This document shows, piece after piece, positions 1 to 12,475 of a DNA stretch of 64,000 bases. Under the pieces are notes generated by a model. That model saw only the letters and a program-made list of their open reading frames with translations, ran no database searches and had not been told where the DNA came from. Both the position numbers and the translations under genes were made by a program. The DNA comes from Takashimella koratensis (taxonomy: Eukaryota; Basidiomycota; Tremellomycetes; Trichosporonales; Tetragoniomycetaceae), in the NCBI GenBank assembly GCA_003116875.1, contig BCKT01000012.1:186001-250000 (forward strand). Direction: 5' to 3'. Each line of letters opens with the position of its first letter. Positions within the stretch are counted from its first letter, which is position 1.

Positions 1-3000
1 GCCGATCTTCAGATGTACCGCACCGTCTCAACCTACCCACCGCTCTCACAATCTCAACAACAGTCGCTACCCGGCTCCAATCCGTGCTCGGTCCCACCCT
101 TGCTCGTCGCTTTCATCCTCGACACGAGCGACATCCCCAACGGCCAGACGTTGATATGGAATAAAGATGGAGGCAAGGTTCGGCTCGACCCGTCATTAAT
201 CAAGTCGACGAGAGACGGACGGCGGCCCGGGATCGTACTCGAGCGATGGACATTTACCGCCAAGTGAGTGGTCGACGCCCGTGCATCAATTGATGACGCT
301 GACACCTCGAAGCTACCCTCCATCAACTGTTCCATCATCATCTCAGCTCCCACCACATACAGCCTATCGGATAGGTATCATCCACTTTCGCGCGCTCTTT
401 GCGCTCATGCGCCTCCTCCCTGCCTTTCGCCTTCACCGGCGTTTACGGCGTGCCAACAACGGCTTGCGCTTAGGGATTAAGCTCTGGGGAGCGGACGGAA
501 TCCCCAATTCGACCGAGGGACTCGACGAAGCATGGGAGATCATGGAACGCGACCTGGTGGGCTTGGATATCGCGCTAGAGCAAATGATACCTGGTCAAGA
601 CCAACCGCAACCTTCCGACCCGGAGAAATTCAACTTTGCCCCCCTCGATCTCTTTGGGTTGCGGTACGATCTAAGCGTAGATTACCGACCAGACGTCGAT
701 TTCCAGGTCGAGGATATGGAGAGCGTACTGAGTGAGAAATTTGTCGATATGGACGAGGAGTGGTTCACTCCTACCGTCGCGCGGCATAGGCTGCAGGAGG
801 TTCAAGCGGGAGCCAGCGACGCTGCGCCGATCCAGGCTGGAACGCCGACGGGCGGTGTCGTACGGCCAATGAGATCGACGTCGTCCGGGACGTCCGTGGG
901 GATGCCATTCCCCTCTCCGATCCCGCAGAGGCAGCCAGGTGTGGCTGTGGGATCACTAGGTGCGGCAGGCGGGTCGGTCTCGCGACCGTCCGGAAGCCGA
1001 GTAAGCTCAGCGACTGTGAATGCCCAGGGAAGTCTGGGCGCTGGGAAATGGGGCGCGTTGGCAGAGGGCCTGCCGTTTGCTGCAGCGGCTCCCAGCGGCC
1101 AAAGTGGCAGCGGCAGTGCGATCAGGGTGAGTAAATGTGAAGTTGATGTGCGATATGTCGCTGACGATTTATCGCCGATAGGAACCCGCTTCGCCTGGAT
1201 CTGTTAACACATCTGGTGCTGCGATTACTGCACGGCGTCTATCCGCGCACTCTCTACAGCCGTTTCGCTCGTCCCCGTCCGCATCGATCCTGCGGAGTCA
1301 GAACCCGCCTCTTGTTCAGGGGCAGCACCAGGCTCCTTCCGCGCGTCCGATCGGGTCATCTCGCCCTTCTTCTTCAATCGGTCGAACCAGCTCGTTCCTC
1401 TCCCAATCTGGCCGGTCTTTCACTCATGCCCAAATGGCCAACATGTATCCTAGTTCCGCGTCACCACCGATCACTGGAGCGCTATCGTCACATGCTCAGC
1501 GTGCTGCCTCGCCGACGCAGAACCAGCCATCCCCAATCTCGCCGAGCTCCCTTACCTTCTCCAAACAGCACTTCCCACGAGGTTTTACTGGCAGGCCAGC
1601 GTATATGACACCATCGTCATCGTCGCCATTCATCCCATCTTCGCTGGACAGGGAGAGCTCTGGCCTTGCGTCGCCAGTACCTCCGAGCGGGTCGCAGATG
1701 GGAAAACGCTACTCGTCATCGTTGTCCCAGCGCCGCGCGCTGTCCGGGAGCGCAGGGAGCAGTGGAGGTGCGACGCCTGCGGGCGGGCTGCAAGTCAGCG
1801 GCGGCGAAGGGTCAAGTCTCCCAGGCAGCGCAGGAGCGAGTGGCGGTGTATTGGGCCAGTACAATCTGTTACGACGAACCAGTACGCGCGAGAGTGGGCT
1901 AAGGCATAGTCTAGAAGACCCCGCGATCCCAGACGGTGACGATATCCAGGCGTTCTTGAAGACCCTCGACGCTTGGGGACCTCCACCATCCTCGCTTGTG
2001 AGGTCATCACTTGGGTCGGTCCCACATCGCTCTGACCTCGTTGCACCACATTCCATCTCGTCGTCCCTCTCTGGCGGACCGTCGGGAACCCACTCCCCTT
2101 CCCCGCTGGTCGTATCCTCCACCGAATCGCCGGCGAGCGCAAGCGTCAACGCGCAACAACCTGTCACCGAAGATATGCCAAGGAATGCAGACGTTCCGGT
2201 GATCACGACCCGAGCGCCCTCACTTGGACCTGGACCCACATCACGAGCCCCTCTCACCAGAGCACACGTAGACGACATGTTGAAGCGAATGATGGGTAGT
2301 TTCTCGATTGACGATACGGGCGGGAACGGAAGTAGTCGGATTTCTCCATCAATTCCCTCGTCACCCCGCAGCCGAGCAAGTCCTGCACCAGCTCCACTGT
2401 CGCTCGCCCCGGTCACCGGCGGTGGAGTAGCGCTGCCCTCCACTTATGGGCTTCTTTCTGCGAGCCGGCCGTCGGGAGCGCCCTCGGCGATGCAGAGAGG
2501 CGCTAGCTCCGGGTTACGACACTCGACGTCTGGAGGGGCGCTCGCACAAGCACTCGCTCGGTCAAGATCTCCTGCGGTTCGCCCCCCGTCAATTCAGACG
2601 GCCGCGCTCAACACTCCACCGTCGTCTCGATACCCCGTCAGTGGAGGTGGGGTCGAGAGGATGACGCCGTCTCCGTCTCCAGCGCAACAGCAAGACCTTG
2701 AACAACAGCAGCACCAGCAACATCCGTCACAGCAGCAGCCGACGGCACGCAGTCTTCCTGGGATCGCCGCTCCGCTCTCTCAGGATGCTCCACCTCCTTT
2801 GCGGTCCGGTCCCACGCCCAGTGTCCCCGTCGCGATCGCGCAGCACCTTTCACCTCAGACGACTGGGGGTACAACAGGTTTCGGCTCGTTTGGGACTGCC
2901 CCTACGACCGCGAGCGCAGGCACGACTCCCTCTGACGCTGCTGGAGTAGGTTTTGGGCTGGGCGGTCGGCGCCGTGGCCCTGTACTTGTTCGAGGCGGGT

Positions 3001-3710
3001 TCGGCGCCCCATCCGTCTCGTCGAAAGCGAGCACGTCATCTTCGAGTCCCAGCCACTCGCCGATTCGGGATTTCAGCCGTCTGAGCACTCGACCCGTCCG
3101 GCCTGGGATGGGAGGCGTGAGCGTGGGCGTGGGGTCAGGTGCGGCGCAGAGTCTGGGACAGGCGGTGGATGATGAGATGGGTTGGAAGCTAGGAAGGACG
3201 AGGGATAGGCTGAGTACACCACCGGTGTCCGGTGGGCTGGGGGTTGGTGCAGGAGGAGGGTACGGGTACCCCGTATCCGCAGGGATGGGGCACCAGCACA
3301 GTCATAGTTCGAGTATGGGCGCAGCCTCGGGTCTGAGCACGGGGCAGGGACAACAGGGGCACGGGCAAGGGCAGTATGCGCAAACTGGACGTCAAGTCGG
3401 GCCAGGAGTGAACGCCGTCCGGTCTCGGTCGGGTCCAAGAGGTGTAGCAAGTGGACCTAGTAGTCTCGGAGGAAGCGGGAGCGGGCGCGGGGGTGTGAAC
3501 GATGACGACGAAGCGGATGACGCGGATGGAGAAGGGGAAGGGGAAGGAGCAGGGACAGAAGAAGACGCGGTAAGAGGACGAGCGAGAGCAGGGAGGGCGG
3601 TGGCGAGCGAGGGGGATGAAGGAAGAGCAGGGTATGGGTATACGACGACTGGAGGGGATGGAGGTGGGGGAGTTGGCAAGTTGGCAAGGCTCGGTTTGCC
3701 TGATGAGTGA
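1..3710 (+). CDS. ATG13: Autophagy protein Atg13, 5' end outside window
   Basis: Regulatory subunit of the Atg1 kinase complex that starts autophagosome formation. Exons seen: about 13..263, 313..1126 and 1182..3710, with GTGAGT donors; frames join cleanly at both introns. The first exon probably opens after the acceptor CTTCAG at 7-12, so the N-terminus lies off the window. The HORMA domain occupies roughly the first 150 residues here and shows family hallmarks: 'LVAFILDTSDIP', 'IVLERW' and, after intron 1, 'HFRALFALMRLLPAFRL'. The remaining ~1000 residues are Ser/Pro/Gly-rich and look disordered, as expected for the phosphoregulated tail that binds Atg1 and Atg17. The end is acidic then Gly-rich. 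About 1197 residues are visible, longer than yeast Atg13 (738), which is usual for basidiomycetes. Convergent with SER33. Confidence 0.88.
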
Positions 3711-4297
3711 GGCTTCCGAAGCGGACGGAGATGGACAAACGCTCAGATCAGAAGTCAAGCACGCACGGATCTGAGAGACAGGAAATAAGAGAAAGGTGTC
3801 GTAGTAGTTGTCAAGAGGGATTGAGAAGTTGTCAAGCTGAAGTTTGGTTAGGGAATGTACGCAGGTAGCATGAATGCATAGTTTGTGGTCTTGCTCGACT
3901 CTTTTCTGCTTTGTCCTATCCCACCTTCCTCCCTGTGTTCTTCGGGTTTATTCTAATCAGCTGGGGCGTTTATCGTGACAAGTTCGAGGGATATTATGAG
4001 CAAGCCGTGCATCCTTGCAACTGAAACAGCTTCTTATATCTGTATGTATGATCCTCTTGATCTTTTGGGGGTTGGTTTGGGGGGTTATGGTTACCTAGGG
4101 AGCTTAAACTACATACTACAGACGCCGGTCAAACCCACGGTTGAGAGTGGATGAAATAGGAGAGATGAATCTATCATGACTCGAGAGAAAGAGGAAAAAA
4201 GATGATAGCGAAGTGAAGCGAGATATGGGTTCGGGCAAGACAGTGTCGAGTAAGAAAAGTACTCGGATCGGCCGAGGTGCTGGTTCAAAGGCCCACT
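3711..4297. other. Convergent 3' intergenic region
   Basis: Space between the stop codons of ATG13 and the phosphoglycerate dehydrogenase gene. It should hold both 3' UTRs. I see no ORF, RNA gene or repeat worth calling. Confidence 0.5.
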
Positions 4298-6061
4298 TTA
4301 ATCTGTAATGTGGTCAGATTTTGTCTCTCTTGACGATCAAGTCAGAAGTTTCACTTACACAGCAACCGTGTGAGGATGTTGGCACGTGTACCCTTAATAG
4401 CCTCGTAGATATCCTTGACCTCTTCCTCCCCGACTCCCGAGATATCAGCCATAAGGTATGCGATATCACCCTTGGAATCCGAGAACTGTTTCTCAATGTT
4501 ATGTGAGCCAAGAATCGCGTTGATGGAACGAAGAACACCGGGCTCGTTCCTGTGAACGTGACAAACTCGGATATGCCTCTCGTCGTCGGTGGTGATTGCA
4601 CGCAAGTCGACTTCGGGAAAGTTGACGGCCCCAAGGGAAGTACCGTAGTTGAGGTACCTAAGGAGCGCATTGGAGACCTCTGATCCGATCGCGCGCTGCG
4701 CCTCTTCGGTAGACCCGCCAATGTGAGGAGTGAGGATGAGGTTGGGGATCCGGCGGAGACGAGGGATAAAGTCGCCGAGGGATTCAGTGAAACCGGGACC
4801 GTTGGATCCAGGTTCACGAGGGAAGACGTCGATAGCGCCGCCAGCGAGGTGGCCCGACTCGAGCGCCGAGGCGAGAGCAGGCAAGTCGACGACTTTGCCA
4901 CGCGCATTGTTGATGAAGAACGCGCCCTGCTTCATTGCCGCGAATTGCGCCTCACCCATCATCCCAATCGTGTCTGGGATCTCGGGGACATGGAGGGTGA
5001 CAAAGTCCGCCTGCTTGAGCATATCCTCAAGAGTGTCGACTTGGCGAGCGGTACCCAGCGGCATGATAGGGATGACATCATAGTAGATGACGCTCATACC
5101 GAAAGATTCAGCGAGGACGGAGAGTTGAGCGCCAATGTGGCCGTAACCGACGATACCGAGGGTTTTCCCGCGAATCTCCCAGCAGCCCTTGGAGAGCTTG
5201 TTCCAGATCCCGGCGCGCATCTCGGACGAGCGGTCAAGGAGTTGACGAGAGAGCGCAATGATTTCGCCAATGACGAGCTCGGCGACCGAGCGCGAGTTGG
5301 AGAAGGGGGAGTTGAAGACGGCAACACCGTGCTTGGCGGCGTACACGAGGTCAACCTGGTTGGTGCCAATGCAGAAGCAGCCAATGACCAGGAGCTATAG
5401 CGGGCGTTATCAACACAGGCAGATGGAGGAGAAGGAGAAGGGGGTTTACTTACCTGGGGGCACGCGTCGATCACCTTGGCGGTGATCTTGGTCTTGCTGC
5501 GGATACCGACAGCGTGGTACGCCGGGAGCTTGGCAAGGAGCTCGTCTTCTGAGAACGCCTTGGTGACGTGGTCGACCTGGTAAGGTGTCAGCGATAGCCT
5601 CTTTGGTCTCCACCTTGTTATCTGCTCCTTGTCTCCTCGAGTCCATTCCCTCTCATCTCCACCGCTCCATCGAATCTAGCTCATTGACTCACCTCGTAGC
5701 CGGCGTTTTTCAAAAAGTTGGCAGCGTCCTGGTTGATATTCTCCAACAAGAGAATCTTAACTTTCCCTTGTCTCTTGTTAGCACTGCTTGTTCCATCCTC
5801 GTTCTCCTCGGAGATCGGGTAGGCGGGCGGGAGGAACGCCTGGAGGGCCCTGGCGGTGGTGAGGTTGGAGAGGGAGCGACCACGGGTGCCGCCGACGCTG
5901 GTCCCTTGCTGAGGGGAGACAGAGAAGCGGGGGGAAGTCGACATCGCCGCAGTAGTGGTTGCGCTAGGCGACTGGGGGCCGAAAGAGGACGGAGGGAGGC
6001 CGCGAGTGTTGGTAGGGATCGGGATGCTACGAGACGGAAAAGCAGGGAGACAGTCAGCCAT
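4298..6061 (-). CDS. SER33: D-3-phosphoglycerate dehydrogenase (serine biosynthesis)
   Basis: Oxidises 3-phosphoglycerate with NAD+ in the first step of serine synthesis; cytosolic. Coding exons on the minus strand: 5693..6061, 5454..5576, 4359..5394 and 4298..4302, giving 510 residues. The Rossmann motif 'GIVGYGHIGAQ', the catalytic Arg in 'NNARGKVVD', the Glu in 'FPREPGSNGPGF' and the His in 'LTPHIGGS' are all present. A C-terminal ACT domain follows ('VCHVHRNEPGVLRSINAIL'). The protein ends 'ILTRLLY', the usual Ser3/Ser33 end, but reaching it needs a final coding exon of only 5 nt (AT plus TAA). The N-terminal ~75 residues are Ser/Thr/Pro-rich; the first in-frame ATG at 6061 was taken, and an internal Met at the 'MSTSPRF' segment is an alternative. 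Confidence 0.93.
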
Positions 6062-7124
6062 GGTGTGAGGAAACGGAAGGGGTTCCGAGATGAAGACTGA
6101 AGGGATACCAAGATGGGAACCGAGCGAGGAGATGAGCTACCAGGCCTGAGATGGTGGGGGGAAATGAGAGGGCTGGAGAGCAAGCGGCCAATACTGGGTC
6201 CACCGACCTCGCTCAACCTCGTGTTGATGGCGAGGGCGCGTGGTGACAATGGAATGACCAATGACCCTTACGCCCTGCGACTGTTCAACGGCGAAGCGAC
6301 CGACGAACGTGCCCGCTCTTGGCCCCATGATCCAAAACCTCGACATCTCCATATCTGTTTCAATCCCCTGCAATTGACGCCCCCACCATCTTATACACCC
6401 CCGCTTACTAGCTACACCGGTCTACAGCGGGAAAAGTACCGATCGCGCGCTTTCACTCACAAGTTGGGCGGGTCCGAAGCGGATACCGAGTTTCTTCGGC
6501 CCTGGGTAGTCGGCGTGATAGGCTGGGGCACGGACATATCGGCAAGTTCAGTCAAGTCGGATTGCTCTTCCGAATCGTGGATGTAGGGGTAAGATGAATA
6601 GAGACTGCGGTGACGCGATAGATGAGGTATTTATAATGGAAAGATCAGACTGATTTTTCTTTTTTTTTTTTTTTGAGCTTCTGAGTCGTCACCAAGCGAG
6701 CACGTCAAATCCAAAAAAAAAAAAAAAACAGAGATTCGGAAAACCCAAAGGAGCATCCCACGTGGCATTTAGCAGCGACGAAATGACGTGTAGAGGTCAG
6801 CAGTGCCGATCGTTTAGTGCACCGTTGTCAGGTACCATCACGGTCCTTATCACTCTTAATTTTTTGAGATTTCAAGTTGCGAGTTCGAAGGACATCCAGC
6901 CTTCAGCAGCCTTCACAATATCAAGTCTCAGTGATACCAACCTTTCCCCGGACAGCAGCTCCGGACAACGATCGCGACCGTGTTCAACGATAGGATAGGA
7001 TCACAGCAGCTTCTTCGCTCAACTTCCCTCGTCCCTCGTTGGTACACTCTTGCGCCAGTCTCTCGTTAGCCCTTGCGGCCTCAACTACCTGCCTCCTTCA
7101 CCTGGGCCCCACCCATCTATCACC
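6062..7124. promoter_or_regulatory. Divergent promoter region, SER33 / UTP15
   Basis: About 1.06 kb between two divergent start codons. It contains a 15-nt T run (6660..6674) and a 16-nt A run (6713..6728), 38 nt apart. Long dA:dT tracts of this kind exclude nucleosomes in yeasts. No gene is convincing here; reading frames in the SER33-proximal part are short and lack family features. Confidence 0.5.
6660..6728. repeat. Inverted poly(dT)/poly(dA) pair
   Basis: T15 at 6660..6674 and A16 at 6713..6728 face each other across 38 nt. They could form a hairpin in RNA or simply act as two rigid promoter tracts. Homopolymer lengths may be inexact in the assembly. Confidence 0.8.
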
Positions 7125-8940
7125 ATGGACTTCCTTCCTCTCCCTTCCCTGCCTACCGCCCCTCGGGCATCCTCATCCACCAATCCCCACTCTCGACACT
7201 TCCACTCCTTCCGCCACCCGGTATTCATCAAACATCCCGCGCCTATCACCCACATCCATTTCTCCCCCACCCGGCCACACCGATACGCCGTGACTTCGTC
7301 GACACGGGTCCTCATCTACGCGCCCAAGACAGGAAAGGTTGTCAAGACCATCACGCGTTTCAAGGATACCGCCCGAGGAGGAGAGTTCAGGAAAGATGGG
7401 AAGCTAGTAGTGGCAGGAAGCGAGGATGGGATCGTGCAGGTTTTCGATGTGGGAAGCCGAGCGATCCTGAGGACGATGAAGGGGCACAACCAGTGAGTAG
7501 TAGCGACCAGAGTCTATAGACCGATAGCTAATCAGGTATCAGGCCCACACACGTCACGCACTTCTCACCTCATACGACACACGTCCTGTCCGCATCCGAC
7601 GACGCCACTGTCAAGTTGTGGGACCTCTCCACTCAATCCTGCATCACCACACTCTCCTCTCACAGTGACTACGTCCGTTCCGCCATTTTTCACCCTACCT
7701 CTCCCGACCTCCTCATCTCCGCGTCCTACGACTCCACCATTCGGGTACACGATACGCGTCTACCTCCCGAGTCCGCCAACACCATCACGATGCGACACGG
7801 TGGCGCGCCGGTCGAGGACGTCCTCGCGTTCCCCTCGGGCGGAGTCGCGGTCTCTGTCGGTGGACCGATATTGAGAGTGTGGGACCTCACGATGGGAGGA
7901 AGGTGTATTCGGGCTCTGAGTAATCATCAGAAGACAGTGACTTGCTTGGCGTTTGATGGGTCAAAAAGCAGAGTCTTGACAGGTGGTCTCGATATGATGG
8001 TGAAAGCGTACAACGTCGAGGATTGGAAAGTCGTTCACACTATGCGATATCCGGCGCCCATTCTCAGTCTCGCTGTATCGGTAAGTTCCGACCACAGTCA
8101 CTATACCTCAGCCACTCCAAGTTTTCTCGTTTGTGATCCCTTGGCTGACTAGGGTACAGCCTGACGACACACATATCGCCGCGGGTATGACAGACGGCAT
8201 GCTCTCTGTACGCCGTCGCGATCCCAAGGCCGCTGAGGCGGCTGCGGAAGCGACCAAGCAAACGGCCATCGCCTCGGGCGCTTACGAGTACTTTGCCGAT
8301 ATGGAGGCAATCTTCGGGACGGGACACGTCAAAGCAAAGGGCGCCGCCCTTCCACCTGTTATCGGACCCGCCGACGAGTTCAGGGTACAGACGAGGCGAA
8401 CGGCGAGGTTGAAGGAGTTTGATAGGTACCTCAAGGCGTTCAAGTACTCGGCCGCCCTAGATGCGGGATTGAAAAAGGTGCGTTGAATCGATCCGACAAG
8501 GTATAGGGTGTGTACTGAGTATCATCTACGATTTGATCTGTGTAGACTGTCCGACCAGTGACGACTTTTGCACTCTTTCACGAGCTCGTCCAGCGAGATG
8601 CGCTGCGAATCGCCTTGAGCGGGCGGGACGACGTAACTCTCGAGCCCTTGGTTTCTTTCCTCGTGCGACACATTACGGATCCACGATTCGGGGAAGCAGC
8701 AGCGGACGTGGCCGGTGTCTTGATCGGTGAGCTCTGACCTTGCCAAATGACATGAGCTGATGTGATCTTGCAGACATGTACACACCGACGTTGGGTCACT
8801 TGCCGCTGGTTGATGAGCTTCTGGCGCGGTTACAGACACGTATCGAGCGTGAACTCGCTTTCCAGCGTGATCTGTTCAAACTGCGTGGGGCGCTGGATAT
8901 GACACTGTCACAAGCAGCGATGACACAACTCGCCGCCTAG
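7125..8940 (+). CDS. UTP15: U3 snoRNP / SSU processome protein Utp15
   Basis: WD40 protein of the t-UTP (UtpA) subcomplex, needed for 18S pre-rRNA processing and linked to Pol I transcription; nucleolar. Exons 7125..7492, 7543..8080, 8160..8477, 8546..8726 and 8774..8940 give 523 residues (yeast Utp15: 513). The N-terminus 'FRHPVFIKHPAPITHIHFSP' followed by 'YAVTSSTRVLIY' is typical of the family. WD repeats include 'DDATVKLWDLSTQSC', 'SYDSTIRVHDTR' and 'GPILRVWDLTMGG'. The alpha-helical UTP15 C-terminal domain covers about the last 200 residues ('RYLKAFKYSAALDAGL' onwards). The second exon start was chosen at 7543 because only that acceptor preserves the frame. Confidence 0.92.
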
Positions 8941-9069
8941 TTTTGATACTTGCTCTTGAACCTATCTTGCCCACGCCTTGGCTATCATCTTGTACAATCC
9001 AAATGCATACAACATATGATCATAAACAAAATTTTGTGCAGAATCACAACATAAGAGTTGAAACATGGG

Positions 9070-10438
9070 TCAGTCCGAGTCCGATTCGGTCAAGACGTAT
9101 CGATCGTATCCAACCGACGGATTTTCTGAAGCGCTGACTTGTGAATAGACTTCTCCGTCGTCCTCTTCATCGTATTTCTCATCGTCGTACTTCTCATCTT
9201 CGCCTTGACTGTCGCTTCTATCGTCACTATCGACAACATTCCCTGTCTCCTGATCACTCGCCAAGCTCTCCCTATCTTCTTCGTCGTCCGAGATCACCGT
9301 TCGTGTGTTTGGTTGATCAATCTGCCCCCCACAAGAGCCAGTCAGTGCTTGCCCTTTTCGGCGCGAAGGCATTGATGGACCGAATCAAGGTGTCACTTAC
9401 CATGCGAATGAACTCGGCAGCCACGTCGTCATTACGGTCGATAGCTATGGCTCGAGCAAAGTACCCTCTCGCTTGTCGTACCAACCCGGGGTGTACAACA
9501 TCATCTTGTTCATCGAGACTACCTGACCCCACCGATAACGTGACTGCAAGACCAATTAACCGTCAACCTTCTGCGACCTGTGCCTCTGTATCTTATAATT
9601 CGGCAGCTGACTTACCGGTACCTTCCGTAGTCTCCGACCTCACAGACATCTCTCTTGCTTGACGCATATCCAAGAGCTGGATATCGGACTTGCGCTGAGT
9701 GCTTTCTCGTGATCGGGGTCGGGACGATTTTGGCTGGGCCAGGTAGAACGCAAGCATGCCTGCGTAAGTATGCAATGGTCCTGATAGGAGGTACGGGTAA
9801 GACGGGAGGTACCTGAAGCACCGAGGTCAGTACAGCTGTAAGGTGTCCGTCGCACTTTGCGCAGTGGACTCACGTTTCTAGCTCGTCAAGCGCTGCGCGA
9901 TGTTGGTCGTCTTTGATAAAGTGAAGGACTAGTGCGTGCAGCATCATCGGTTTCTGCACCGAATTGTCAGCCCTGCTAACCAAATTAGTGACAAAAGCTG
10001 CCTACTCACATCCGCTTCGATGGCAGAGACCAGCAGACCTTTGAGGTATCGTTCTGCGGTCCGGCCGGGCTCAAGGTATGACTCTGCCTGGGTGTAATAT
10101 TGTGATGCACTCCCTGTGTTCTCTGTTCTTGGAGTGAGGAGATACAGCCCGATATTCCATTTCGATTTCCAGTCGACCTCACGACACCTCACCTAAGCCT
10201 AACGTCAGCCGGTGATTCCTTGTTCTCGGTCCATTTCAAGGTGGCGAAAGAGGGAATCCATGAGTCCAAACAACCGTCAACTAACTAAAATGCCCCAGCC
10301 GCGGCGAGCACGGTCTAGCTCGCCTCTGAGGATACAGACATGAACGAGGTCTGCGAGGTTTTGGATGTAGATGGATCGAACGCTCTTGAACTGCTTTATT
10401 TGGAGGGTGCCCGGGTCGAGGGACAGACGGGTGGACAT
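9070..10438 (-). CDS. RRN11-like RNA polymerase I core factor subunit (TPR)
   Basis: Exons on the minus strand 10286..10438, 10010..10192, 9874..9953, 9616..9812, 9401..9543 and 9070..9321; all frames join, giving 335 residues. The first 90 residues carry the pattern of the Rrn11 / TAF1A-type family: a helix with 'VHVCILRGELDRARRGWGIL' then 'VRCREVDWKSKWNIGLYLL'. In this family these are TPR-like helices that bridge Pol I and the rDNA promoter. Further TPR-like helices follow ('HRAALDELETYLPSYPYLL'). The C-terminus is an acidic Asp/Glu tail. Sharing the neighbourhood with UTP15 fits ribosome production. The assignment rests on short motifs only; a generic TPR protein is the alternative. Confidence 0.6.
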
Positions 10439-11022
10439 GGGTGCGGGGACATGAGTGGCGGTGGTGGGAGGTGAGAGGGAGAGATGGAAAGACAGGGAAG
10501 AGAGAGGGAAGCGCAGAGAGCGGAGAACAGGGACGTGGATCTGATCAGAGATACAGTAGCGTCTGTGCCCTTGCCTGTCCGTGTCTGTGTCTGTGTCTGT
10601 GTCTGTGTCTGCTCTGAGAACAATAGAGGCCCCCGTGTAGATATGAAAGAGGAGAACAATAGACGACGGCTGAAACGCAATACGCAACAACAATCATATC
10701 ATGACGTCCCTCGGCGTTATCGTCTCTGCTCATCCTCACCATAGCCACCCTAGTCGGAGTTTTGTCCGAGTGTGGCACCGTGCCCTGGTGCATTTTTCCC
10801 ACCATGCCGCGCTTACCCTGACCGTCCATCCTGGCCCCTCATTTTTTCACTCTCAACTTTTTCATTTTCGTTTTTTTTTTTTCTCTTTTCTTCTCCTCAT
10901 CACCTTCGGGTAACCTATACAACTTTCAACCACCACCACCACCACTCAAAAAAGCGACCGATCCGCTTTGTTCTGTATCAGACGAAGCGATCACCCAAAA
11001 GAAACAGCAGCTTTCACCCAAA
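10439..11022. promoter_or_regulatory. Divergent promoter region, RRN11-like / eIF4A
   Basis: Carries a (GTGTCT)5 microsatellite at 10581..10611 and, next to eIF4A, a long pyrimidine tract (10846..10903) and CAC repeats before its ATG. The pyrimidine tract is typical of highly transcribed fungal genes. No other gene is seen. Confidence 0.5.
10581..10611. repeat. (GTGTCT)n microsatellite
   Basis: Five perfect hexamer copies plus one base, lying 143 nt upstream of the RRN11-like start codon and possibly within its 5' UTR. Confidence 0.9.
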
Positions 11023-12443
11023 ATGGCAGAGTGAGTAGAGTGCGAGAACGGCCGGATGGACAACGGAGAGGGAGATGGCAAGGGAGGGACGTGGGACGCG
11101 CCGTCGCCGAAGCAAGAGGTGGTTGCTTGCACCTAGTTTGAGATGACCTCGAGTTTTGCCACCGGGTTTGGTTCATTCTTCCTCGCCTCGTAGCATCCTT
11201 CGTGCGAGTGTAGAGGGTGCCAGCGGCTTTGACACACACGAAACCCTCGCGTTCGTCTTTGCCGCTGGCGTCTCGATCAGGTCATTTGTCAGACGAGCTT
11301 TTTCCCCGACCCTCACGGCTTTTTGAGATTGCTGGGAAATTTTCTGCCTAGGTTTCATCCCACTGACACCATGCTCCAGCACCAACGCTCCGGCCGAGAA
11401 CGGCCTCCAGCTCGACGAGACTCTTATCGAGTCCAACTGGGACCAGGTCACCGACTCGTAAGTCTCTTTTCCCTCTCTCCCTTCTCCAGCGGCGGAGAAA
11501 GGTTCAGTCCCAGTTGAAACCCTCCTTCCATTGTTGCCGCTGCTCTTGCCCCTTCTTTCATCAACTCCATCTCGCTTCTGCTCCTTTGAGCATATGTAAC
11601 TTCTCTCATACGGCCAACTCTTTTGCCGTTTCGCTTGCCATCCTGATGACGCGATGACATTACTGACACGGATTCCAGTTTCGATGACATGAACCTCAAG
11701 GAGGAACTCCTCCGTGGTGTTTACGCCTACGGTTTCGAGCGCCCCTCCGCCATCCAGGCCCGCGCCATCATGCCGATCACCACCGGCCGTGACGTTATCG
11801 CCCAGGCCCAGTCCGGTACCGGCAAGACCGCTACCTTCTCCATCTCGATTCTCCAGCGCGTACGTCTGAACCGAGTCTCGATTTATGACATCCCCGGCCT
11901 GTACTAACCTTTCAACAGATTGACACCACTGTCAAGAAGACCCAGGCGCTCATCCTCGCCCCCACCCGTGAGCTCGCTCAGCAGATCCAGAAGGTCGTCA
12001 TCGCCCTCGGCGACTACCTCAACATCGACTGCCACGCGTGCGTCGGCGGTACCGCCGTCCGTGAGGACATTGCCAAGCTCAACGAGGGCCCTCACGTCGT
12101 TGTCGGCACCCCCGGCCGTGTCTTCGACATGATCAACCGTGGTGCTCTCAAGTCGGATGCCGTTAAAATGTTCTGCCTTGACGAGGCCGACGAGATGCTC
12201 TCGACCGGCTTCAAGGACGCTATCTACGACATCTTCCAGCTCCTCCCCCACGAGACTCAGGTCGTCCTCCTCTCGGCCACCATGCCCAACGAGGTCCTCG
12301 AGGTCACCAAGAAGTTCATGCGTGACCCCATCCGCATTCTCGTCAAGCGTGACGAACTCACCCTCGAGGGTATTCGTCAGTTCTACATCGCCGTCGAGAA
12401 GGAGGAGTGGAAGCTCGACACCCTTTGCGACCTTTACGAGACT

Positions 12444-12475
<32 letters not shown>

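Noticed and set aside
2638..3758. Several overlapping frames on both strands over the ATG13 tail
   Set aside because: Low-complexity GC-rich coding sequence gives long chance frames; the ATG13 frame is continuous and explains the region.
11458..11678. Possible C/D snoRNA in eIF4A intron 2 (TGATGAC ... CTGA near 11,645-11,670)
   Set aside because: The boxes are only about 15-20 nt apart and the first is CTGATGA rather than A/GTGATGA; no terminal stem.
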